DNA from: CAXTTV01 sp964247295
Lineage (GTDB): Bacteria; Chloroflexota; Ktedonobacteria; Ktedonobacterales; Ktedonobacteraceae
Length of the DNA stretch: 31,197 bases
Direction of reading: 5' to 3'
Assembly (NCBI GenBank): GCA_964247295.1
Contig: CAXTTV010000033.1
Span: 1-31,197, forward strand
Part shown: positions 6,948-13,558 of the stretch, in pieces
How positions within the stretch are numbered: position 1 is the first letter of the stretch
Layout of the letters: every line of letters starts with the position of its first letter
Made by a program: the position numbers and the translations under genes
Notes under the pieces: generated by a model
Told to the model about the DNA's origin: nothing
Database searches by the model: none
Seen by the model: the letters and a program-made list of their open reading frames with translations, nothing else

Positions 6948-7781
6948 TTAACAGCCAGAATCTACAACAGAACCAAAGCGCCTCTCCTTGAGCCCCCTCT
7001 CTATGTAGTCCATCAGATCTCCGGCTTCATCTTCGCGCAATTCAAAGTCAGCATCACGTAAAACCCGGAACGGATAGGACTCGTCAATCTCGATCCCTGG
7101 AAAAAGCATGTTCAGATGAGCAGAGATTAACTGTTCAATCCAGACGAAGGCGCAGATGCCTGCCTGCTCTGGCTCGTTAATCTTGATTGGAACGAGTCTG
7201 GGTAGAGTGGGCGGCACCTTCACTCGGGCGAAACGCTCAAGGTTCCCCTCGTGCATGACTACGGCCAGATTTAAGCTGCGGTTAGATATATGCGGAAAAG
7301 GATGGCCTGGATCAACGGCCAGGGGAGTTAGGACGGGAAAAATCTCGTTCTCGAAATATTCTCGCATGCTTTCCCGATGCTTATTACTTAATTGTTCGTA
7401 ATTGACTATATGAATATCCTGTTCGATCAGCAATGGCTGGAGGACGTTCTGCCAGTATCGACGCACATCTTGCACCATCGGGGCTAATCTTTGACGAACC
7501 GCTTCAAGCTGTTGAACTGCGTTCAGGCCATCCGGACTACGCTTACTCACACGGGCCGCAATCTGGTCTTTTAAACCGGCCAGACGGATCATCATAAATT
7601 CGTCGAGATTGGTGTCGAAAATTGAAATAAATTTGACACGCTCCAGAAGCGGATGTCGAGGGTCGCGTGCCTCTTCAAACACACGTTGATTGAACTCTAT
7701 CCAACTTAATTCGCGATTGATATAGAGGTCCGGCCTTTTAAGCTCACCGGCCTGGTTTGTAGATGGTGCATCTTGTACCAT
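6948..7781 (-). CDS. ppk1: Polyphosphate kinase, N-terminal part (ends at a frameshift)
   Basis: These 277 residues hold the PPK1 N-terminal and head domains: YINRELSWIEFNQRVFEEA (the family opening), FDTNLDEFMMIRLAGLKDQ, IFPVLTPLAVDPGHPFPHISN and the start of the middle domain, ending ERGLKERRFGSVVDSGC then stop. In intact PPK1 the sequence RRFG-VV continues with a hydrophobic xLxVxPSMP segment. Here that segment (ILAVNPSMP) is present but in the +1 frame, so the last four residues are an artefact of the shift. The ATG at 7781 has a GGAGG box about 11 bases upstream. If the shift is real, no active enzyme would be made without frameshifting; it may also be an assembly error. Confidence 0.88.
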   Translation of the reverse strand: MVQDAPSTNQAGELKRPDLYINRELSWIEFNQRVFEEARDPRHPLLERVKFISIFDTNLDEFMMIRLAGLKDQIAARVSKRSPDGLNAVQQLEAVRQRLAPMVQDVRRYWQNVLQPLLIEQDIHIVNYEQLSNKHRESMREYFENEIFPVLTPLAVDPGHPFPHISNRSLNLAVVMHEGNLERFARVKVPPTLPRLVPIKINEPEQAGICAFVWIEQLISAHLNMLFPGIEIDESYPFRVLRDADFELREDEAGDLMDYIERGLKERRFGSVVDSGC

Positions 7782-7864
7782 GCTTGTCTAAGCCTCCACT
7801 TCTGTCTTGTTGGTCAAATTGTATCATCTTTTGTTAAGCACGTATGCACAAGAAAGGAGGCGAC

Positions 7865-7898
7865 AAAAAAAATCGGCCACCCCCACCTGAGGATGGCC
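7865..7898 (-). terminator. Intrinsic terminator of the S53 peptidase gene
   Basis: On the minus strand an 8-bp stem (GGCCATCC with GGGTGGCC, one G-U pair) is followed at once by GATTTTTTTT. It lies 65 bases past the stop of the peptidase gene and upstream of ppk1, insulating the two. Confidence 0.82.
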
Positions 7899-7962
7899 CC
7901 TGCTCTACTACCTGCCTGGTAAATAAGCTCGTCGATTGAGAAGATACGTGCAGGTCTATGTT

Positions 7963-9324
7963 TTAGATATTTAGATAATCGTTGTCGTGAACGTTCTTGA
8001 TTAAAAGCGAGACCAGACCTGACACTTTTGGCGTCCCCCAACCAGTACCAACATCCCAGCCTTTGGTGGCCGCGAAACCTTTAACAACCGCCGTGACTTT
8101 TCCGTTCTGACCAACCTGCTTAAAACCGTTAATCCCACTGGTAACATCATGGAACGCGCTTCCAACCACTTGCTTGTTTTTTCCGATAATGTACAGGGCC
8201 TTGTTGATAAACCCTAAACGTTTGTGCGCGACCTGATCGGAGACCGCGAGGATACCGGCCCACTGGGGCGAGCTCGCACTGGTACCACCGAACAGGAAGA
8301 TCAAATCTTTACCGGAACCGGAGGAGCTCCAGATGGTTAGCAGGCCAGTATTGGGATCTGCGACGGCTGAGATATCGGCGATACCACGATGACTATTGCT
8401 CACAACTCCGTCCTGATAACTCGGGCGCTGGAAGATCGTGCTATACCCGCCGCCGCTACCACTATCACCATTGTTCCAGACGGTCTCAGAGCCGTATGTA
8501 CCGGTCAAACCATTGGCATGAAGAGTTGTACCACCAACCGCAGTCACCAGAGGATCGATCGCCGGAGATGAAACCGCCTGGACATAGTTGGAACCATCGC
8601 AGCTTAGTTGCGCCGCCCCCTGATCACCGGTTGACGCCAGAACAGTAATCCCTTTTTTGGCTGCTTCCAGAAACAGTTGATGCTGGCGCGCCAGGGTATT
8701 GGGATCTGAGCAGGTCTCATTTCCACCAAAGCTCTGAGTAATCACATCTCCAAGATTTTTGTCGATCGCGACCTGCGTTGCATGAAGAATGTCGTCATCA
8801 GACGAACTACGAGCCAGCACGAGCTCAATGTTTGCCTGAGGTGCCATAGCGTGCGCCCACTCAACGTCCAGAGTGATCTCACCAGCCCAACCAACTTGAG
8901 CGGGATCGCTCTGGTCAAAGCTGTCCAGGCCATCGGGAGCTGTAATATGGAACTTGGGGTTGGGCAGATTGAAAATCTGATCAAACTTTTGCAGATCGTG
9001 CAAAATCGTCGGGCTCTGGTAGGCGTCAATAATCACGATTGTGCGACCATTCCCTTTAAAATTGCTATTAAAGAGAGGAGATAAGCCGTAGACCGCCTGT
9101 ATCTGCTTCGGCCCATAACATTGGTTTGCCACCTGACAATTAAAGACCTGATCTGTAGCCGCCGCCGCCATCATCCGGTACATTGGATGCACCTGAAAGC
9201 TATCGGGCCGAAGCTGGACTTTCGAGGTATGGTGAGCGGATGCTCCAGCATAACCAGAGCAGAGGCAACACCAGAGAAACAAAGCCAGGAAACAGCCCGA
9301 AAACCGTCTGGTAAAAGCTCCCAT
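7963..9324 (-). CDS. Secreted S53-family (sedolisin) serine-carboxyl peptidase without propeptide
   Basis: This 453-residue exported endopeptidase belongs to the sedolisin/kumamolisin family, whose members usually work in acid. A signal peptide (about 1-30, hydrophobic FLALFLWCCLCSGYAGASA) is followed by only some 35 residues before the catalytic domain (CYGPKQIQAVYGL onward). The catalytic set is complete: Glu149 and Asp153 (GEITLDVEW), oxyanion Asp234 (ASTGDQGA) and Ser349 (GGTSASSPQWAG). The C-terminal calcium-site segments FHDVTSG and WDVGTGWGTPK are present. The usual activation prodomain of roughly 150-190 residues is absent. The start ATG has AAAGGAGC six bases upstream. It is transcribed alone on the minus strand and ends at its own terminator. 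Confidence 0.93.
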   Translation of the reverse strand: MGAFTRRFSGCFLALFLWCCLCSGYAGASAHHTSKVQLRPDSFQVHPMYRMMAAAATDQVFNCQVANQCYGPKQIQAVYGLSPLFNSNFKGNGRTIVIIDAYQSPTILHDLQKFDQIFNLPNPKFHITAPDGLDSFDQSDPAQVGWAGEITLDVEWAHAMAPQANIELVLARSSSDDDILHATQVAIDKNLGDVITQSFGGNETCSDPNTLARQHQLFLEAAKKGITVLASTGDQGAAQLSCDGSNYVQAVSSPAIDPLVTAVGGTTLHANGLTGTYGSETVWNNGDSGSGGGYSTIFQRPSYQDGVVSNSHRGIADISAVADPNTGLLTIWSSSGSGKDLIFLFGGTSASSPQWAGILAVSDQVAHKRLGFINKALYIIGKNKQVVGSAFHDVTSGINGFKQVGQNGKVTAVVKGFAATKGWDVGTGWGTPKVSGLVSLLIKNVHDNDYLNI

Positions 9325-9768
9325 TAATTGCTCCTTTCAAACATGAGCATGTATCTTTCACGCCCGACATATTTTGTTTATACGCTTTTAAACTTTGTAT
9401 TTGAGCGTATAAAACCCTCCTGCAAAAAAATTCAACAGGCAAAAATCATTAAAGGGTAAAGATAAGGCAAACAGGAGAAGAGAAGAGAAGGGCAGAGCGA
9501 AACTGGCTTTTTCCACGCCTATCGATTCCGGTCGATATACTTACTACCAGTGCCTTCTCTTTAAGAGCCACTCATGAAATCTTCTGGAGAAGAGTTCCCT
9601 TATCTCACACTAATATTTATCGGTATCTCTATACAGGCTTTGATAGTACTTTGATCCTAATTTCTCAGAAAGTTTTAAGGTTGCTCAATTTTTTTCAGGA
9701 AAAACAGAAATGGCCTGAGTAATGTATAAGTAAGCCCGAGGATGAGGAAAAAAGGGCTTTCTTTTATC
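9325..9768. other. Intergenic region between the S53 peptidase and the tRNA genes
   Basis: About 445 bases with no frame that looks coding. It must contain the peptidase promoter (minus strand), which I could not place with confidence, and it ends at the tRNA promoter. I see no notable repeat. Confidence 0.5.
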
Positions 9769-9798
9769 TTGACAGCACTACCCACGCTGGTGTATCAT
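9769..9798 (+). promoter_or_regulatory. Sigma-70 type promoter of the tRNA-Leu / tRNA-Gly unit
   Basis: A consensus -35 TTGACA (9769-9774) and a -10 TATCAT (9793-9798) are separated by 18 bases. Transcription would start about 30 bases before tRNA-Leu. No terminator lies between the two tRNA genes, so both are probably on one precursor. Confidence 0.7.
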
Positions 9799-9835
9799 CT
9801 TTCAGGTATAAACGTTTTCCTATTCTCGGAAACCT

Positions 9836-9917
9836 GGGCGATTGTTGAAATTGGTAGACAAGATGGACTTAGGATCCATTGGCGCAAGCCGTGAGAGTTC
9901 GAGTCTCTCATCGCCCA
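9836..9917 (+). tRNA. tRNA-Leu (anticodon TAG)
   Basis: This is an 82-nt cloverleaf with a long variable arm (class II). The acceptor stem is GGGCGAT/ATCGCCC with discriminator A. The anticodon stem ATGGA/TCCAT surrounds loop CTTAGGA, giving anticodon TAG, which reads CUA and related Leu codons. The variable arm is GGC-GCAA-GCC and the T arm is GAGAG/CTCTC with TTCGAGT. The CCA end is not encoded. Confidence 0.96.
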
Positions 9918-9973
9918 TCTCATCTTCTACTTGCTTGCTACGAGTAGTGGATGTGCGTGAGTTCATGGATTAA

Positions 9974-10048
9974 GCGGGAGTGGCTCAGTGGTAGAGCACT
10001 TCCTTGCCAAGGAAGATGTCGCGGGTTCGAATCCCGTCTCCCGCTCCA
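9974..10048 (+). tRNA. tRNA-Gly (anticodon GCC)
   Basis: The acceptor stem is GCGGGAG/CTCCCGC with discriminator T, followed here by an encoded CCA (10046-10048), unlike the other two tRNAs in the window. The anticodon stem CTTCC/GGAAG surrounds TTGCCAA (anticodon GCC, Gly). The T arm is CGGG/CCCG with TTCGAAT. It lies 56 bases after tRNA-Leu. Confidence 0.96.
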
Positions 10049-10359
10049 GTTGCCTAATGAAGTTGGGCAGCACAGGCGCAACCCACATGTAGCATAGATC
10101 ACGATCCACCCGATAACATTACGAGTTGAATACAGGTATCCAGGCTGAAGGCTTCAGGCTCGCCGTCTGGAGTGGTCTATAGTTGATGCTTGCCTCTGTT
10201 TGCTTCCCTGCTTCTTTGTTTCTACTAACCTGTGTGTAGCGCTGGCCGCGCCAGGCTTTTTTGCCTGCCTTCGAGACCTTTGTGCCTCGAAGATGGGGAT
10301 TGATGCCTTCCGGTGCACGTGCTAAATTTGACTACACACGTCATATACTTGGAGGAAAT
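10049..10359 (+). other. Leader region upstream of trigger factor
   Basis: No gene is visible. Short inverted repeats are present: CTGAAGGCTTCAG (around 10145-10157), CTGGC/GCCAG (10242-10254), CAGGC-TTTTTT-GCCTG (about 10250-10266) and CTTCGAG/CTCGAAG (10269-10292). They may include a tRNA-operon terminator and a 5' leader structure. No clear promoter box was fixed. Confidence 0.35.
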
Positions 10360-11772
10360 GTGAAGGTCTCGGTCGAAAAATTGCCATCCAGTGAGGCCGT
10401 CCTGACGGTAGATGTGAGCTGGGACGAAGTTGAGAAAGCCTCGGATAAAGCCTATAAAAAGCTTGTTCAACAAGTTGATGTTCAGGGCTTCCGCCGTGGT
10501 AAGGCTCCGCGCTCTCTGGTAGAGCGTAAAATTGGGAAAGAGTATATTTATCAGGAAGGGTTGGATACGCTGATTTCCGAGGCATATCGCGATGCCGTTC
10601 GCGAGAACGATTTAAGCCCAATCACGCAGCCTGAGATGGACGCCCCTGTATTTGAGATGGGCCAGCCCTATCATTTTACTTTGACGGTTCCTGTTCTGAC
10701 ACCCGCGACCCTGGGTGACTATAAGTCGTTGCACTTTGACCGTGAAGAGGCTACGGTTACCTCCGAAGAGGTGGAGCATGAGATTGAAGAGCAGCGCGAG
10801 CGCAAGGCTGAGTGGAAAGAGGTTGAACACCCCGCCGAGTACAACGATCGCGTGACGGTTGACCTGAAGCTGGTCTCCGGCGATCAGACAATTTCTGATC
10901 TCAAGGATAATCCTTTTGAGCTGACCAATGAGCGCCATGGCCTGTTCTCTGGGATGGATGTGAATATCGTTGGCCTGAAGGCTGGCGAGGAGAAAAGCTT
11001 CACTACGACCATTCCTGAAGATTATAGCAATGAGAAGCTGGCCGGCAAAGAGGCAACCTACACGATTAAAATCCACAAGGTTGAGCATAAGGATCTGCCC
11101 GAGCTGAACGATGACTTCGCGAAAGAGATCAGTGAGTTGGAGGATCTGGAAGAGCTTCGCAAGGCGATCAGCGATCAGATTTTGAGCAATAAGAAGCGCG
11201 AGCAGACAAACGCTCTTCGTGAGAAGGTACTGGACGCGGTGATTGAGCAATCTAATCTGACCATCCATCCGAAACTGGTCGACGAAGAGGCGGAGGAGAT
11301 GCTCCACCAGCTTGGTCACATGCTGGAGCCCCAGCATATCTCATTGGATCAGTATCTGATGATGATGCGCAAGTCGCGAGAAGAGTATCTGCAAGAGGTT
11401 CGTCCTGAGGCGGAGAAACGCGTGAAGCAGCAGCTTATTCTCGATGCCTTGATGAAGGAAGAGAAGATTCAGGTCTCGCCTGAAGAGGTGGAGGCGCTCT
11501 ATAATGCCTACGCTCAAATGGGTCAGACGCTCCCCCGCACCGATACCCAGATCCGTTCACTGGCCTTGAGTCTGCTACGCGAGAAAACAATCTCACGTCT
11601 GGTGGATATTGTCGCTGGCCCCGATCCCGAGGCCGAGCCGGAGGCCCAGGAAGCGGCTGAGGACGGCATCGCGAATGCTGAGGCAGCCGCGATCGCGATC
11701 GACGCGGCTGTTGCTGAGGCTGAGCCAACAACCAATGAGAAGGTTGAGACGAAGACGGTCCCCCAGGAGTAA
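10360..11772 (+). CDS. tig: Trigger factor, ribosome-associated chaperone and prolyl isomerase
   Basis: Trigger factor binds the ribosome near the exit tunnel and shields nascent chains. The 470 residues are arranged as usual. The ribosome-binding N-domain (about 1-145) carries the signature GFRRGKAPRSLVE. The FKBP-type isomerase domain (about 155-250) runs from NDRVTVDLKLVSG to YTIKIHKVEHKDLPELNDDFAKE. The helical C-domain (about 250-430) holds client-binding arms. The last 40 residues are Ala/Glu-rich low complexity, which is longer than in E. coli. The start is a GTG with GGAGG four bases upstream; a longer frame from 10261 runs through the leader and has no ribosome site. It opens a protein-quality-control block with clpX and lon. 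Confidence 0.95.
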   Translation: MKVSVEKLPSSEAVLTVDVSWDEVEKASDKAYKKLVQQVDVQGFRRGKAPRSLVERKIGKEYIYQEGLDTLISEAYRDAVRENDLSPITQPEMDAPVFEMGQPYHFTLTVPVLTPATLGDYKSLHFDREEATVTSEEVEHEIEEQRERKAEWKEVEHPAEYNDRVTVDLKLVSGDQTISDLKDNPFELTNERHGLFSGMDVNIVGLKAGEEKSFTTTIPEDYSNEKLAGKEATYTIKIHKVEHKDLPELNDDFAKEISELEDLEELRKAISDQILSNKKREQTNALREKVLDAVIEQSNLTIHPKLVDEEAEEMLHQLGHMLEPQHISLDQYLMMMRKSREEYLQEVRPEAEKRVKQQLILDALMKEEKIQVSPEEVEALYNAYAQMGQTLPRTDTQIRSLALSLLREKTISRLVDIVAGPDPEAEPEAQEAAEDGIANAEAAAIAIDAAVAEAEPTTNEKVETKTVPQE

Positions 11773-12175
11773 TGTTCGCGATCGCGAATAAAACAAGGAT
11801 CTCCAGATGTTGTATCATAGTAAATACCATCTGGAAGTCCCTCTCAAAGGGCGGATTCTATTTTGTGTATTTGAGACATTCACAATCATCACTATTGACC
11901 GATAACTCTTATACTGATACTATGCCGGTACATACAAACTTGACCCTTCCACTTAAAGAGAACTGTCAGGGATCGAGATCGGCAAGGTAGATGTGTACGA
12001 TGGTGAAAGCAAAGGACAGTTGTTCTTTTTACCCTACCGCATGTTCTGCGGAAAGTAACGCTTGTGGACAGTACATAAGCCCTGATGAGCGGGCAGTGCT
12101 GGATGAAGCAAGAACTGAACACCCAAACACAATAAACCTGTTTGGCAGGTTTCAGAGAACGGAAAGGTGACAGAC
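11773..12175 (+). other. Trigger factor to clpX spacer; clpP absent
   Basis: This is a 400-base gap in the place where many bacteria keep clpP. No frame in it resembles ClpP. Visible structure: a palindrome TTCGCGATCGCGAA (11775-11788) right after the tig stop, a hairpin TCCAGATG/CATCTGGA (11802-11835), CCGCA/TGCGG (12037-12051), and AAACCTG/CAGGTTT (12134-12152) just before the clpX ribosome site. The first two may end the tig transcript. Confidence 0.45.
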
Positions 12176-13462
12176 GTGCCTAATTCAAAAAATACGCGCA
12201 TGACGTACCGCTGCTCCTTCTGCGGTAAAAGTCAGGATCAGGTACAGCGACTTATCGCAGGACCCGGTGGCGTCTATATCTGCGATGAATGCATCGATCT
12301 CTGCCGGGAGATCATTGAGGAAGAACAGTCTACTGTCGCCAAGCCGCGCCTACAAACAGGCAAGATCCCGATACCTAAAAAGATCTATGAGCAGCTTAGT
12401 CAGTATGTAATCGGTCAGGAACGCGCGAAGAAGACGCTTTCTGTGGCTGTTTATAATCACTATAAGCGCATTGGTGCCGGAATGCAGATCGACGATGTGG
12501 AGCTTGGGAAAAGCAATATTCTGATGATTGGCCCCACCGGGAGCGGGAAAACCTTGCTGGCTCAAACGCTGGCGAAGATTCTCGATGTCCCTTTCTGTAT
12601 CGCGGATGCCACGGCTCTGACAGAGGCCGGTTACGTTGGCGAGGATGTCGAGAACATTCTGCTGCGCCTGATCCAAACGGCTGATTTCGATGTTGCCCGC
12701 GCTGAGCGCGGCATTGTTTATATCGATGAGATTGACAAGATTGCTCGCAAGTCTGACAATCCTTCGATTACCCGCGATGTCTCCGGCGAGGGTGTACAGC
12801 AGGCCTTGCTAAAGATTATTGAGGGGACTGTGGCGAATGTACCACCACAGGGCGGTCGTAAACATCCCCACCAAGATTTTATTCAGATCAATACCTCGAA
12901 CATTCTGTTTATCTGTGGAGGCGCTTTTGAGGGCCTGGATAAGATTGTAGAGCAGCGCCTTGGGGCCAATAAATCTATGGGGTTCCGCGCTCCCAAGAGC
13001 GCGGAGGCGAAAAAAGAGGAGCGCGAGGAGACGATTCTTACGAATCTCATCCCCGATGATCTTCTGAAGTATGGCCTGATCCCTGAGTTCGTTGGACGCT
13101 TGCCCGTAACGGTCTCGTTAAATAATTTGAACCGCGAGGCTCTGGTCCGCATTCTGACCGAGCCCAAGAACGCGATTATTAAGCAGTATCAGAAATTGCT
13201 GCATCTGGATCGAGTGGAGCTTGTCTTTAGCGATGAGGCTCTGGAGGCGGCGGCTGAGAAGGCTTTGCATCAAAAAACTGGGGCTCGCGGTCTGCGTAGC
13301 ATTGTCGAGGATACTCTTCTCGATGTGATGTATGAGATCCCATCACGCGCCGATGTCAAGAAAATTATGATTAGTGGCGATGTGATCACGCAACGCTCCA
13401 AACCCTTACTGGTGACGCGCAGCGAACGCTCCGCGCCTTATTCCGAAGATGAGTCTGCCTGA
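12176..13462 (+). CDS. clpX: ATP-dependent Clp protease ATP-binding subunit ClpX
   Basis: This AAA+ unfoldase feeds tagged proteins to ClpP. Of about 428 residues, the N-terminal zinc domain has four cysteines (CSFCGK ... CDECIDLC). Walker A is GPTGSGKT, the pore loop is GYVGEDVE, and Walker B is GIVYIDEIDKI. Further markers are the RDVSGEGVQQALLKIIEGT segment and sensor-2 TGARGLRSI. The ClpP-docking loop reads MGF (in ANKSMGFRAP) where the usual form is IGF. This suggests that a ClpP partner exists elsewhere. The GTG at 12176 is preferred because AAAGGTGA lies five bases upstream; a GTG three codons earlier (12167) overlaps that box. It is followed 96 bases later by lon. Confidence 0.95.
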   Translation: MPNSKNTRMTYRCSFCGKSQDQVQRLIAGPGGVYICDECIDLCREIIEEEQSTVAKPRLQTGKIPIPKKIYEQLSQYVIGQERAKKTLSVAVYNHYKRIGAGMQIDDVELGKSNILMIGPTGSGKTLLAQTLAKILDVPFCIADATALTEAGYVGEDVENILLRLIQTADFDVARAERGIVYIDEIDKIARKSDNPSITRDVSGEGVQQALLKIIEGTVANVPPQGGRKHPHQDFIQINTSNILFICGGAFEGLDKIVEQRLGANKSMGFRAPKSAEAKKEEREETILTNLIPDDLLKYGLIPEFVGRLPVTVSLNNLNREALVRILTEPKNAIIKQYQKLLHLDRVELVFSDEALEAAAEKALHQKTGARGLRSIVEDTLLDVMYEIPSRADVKKIMISGDVITQRSKPLLVTRSERSAPYSEDESA

Positions 13463-13558
13463 AGCTGGCTCATCCGTTTTTCAGGTGGGCGCGGCTCTGC
13501 TCAACCAAACGGGGATGCTCCGCGCCTCTTATTCCTATAGTATAAAAAAAGAAATACA
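13463..13558 (+). other. clpX-lon spacer with GC-rich hairpin
   Basis: An inverted repeat GGCGCGG (13488-13494) with CCGCGCC (13520-13526) encloses a 25-nt loop, followed by an A/T-rich stretch leading to lon. The word GTGGGCGCG at its left arm recurs in a similar hairpin before the FemAB gene (18087). It may be a leader hairpin or a weak terminator. Confidence 0.35.

Noticed and set aside
6948..6968. Programmed +1 frameshift in ppk1
   Set aside because: The stop context (TGT TAA C) is not a known slippery site, no internal ribosome-binding stimulator is seen, and the in-frame residues DSGC do not match the family, whereas a one-base correction restores ILAVNPSMP. Mutation or assembly error fits better.
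7814..8041. Minus-strand frame of 75 residues after the S53 gene
   Set aside because: It overlaps the peptidase 3' end and its terminator, has no ribosome site and no recognisable pattern.
10612..11337. Long minus-strand frame of 241 residues inside trigger factor
   Set aside because: It is an opposite-strand shadow of tig, Leu/Ile/Asn-rich as expected from the complement, with no family match.
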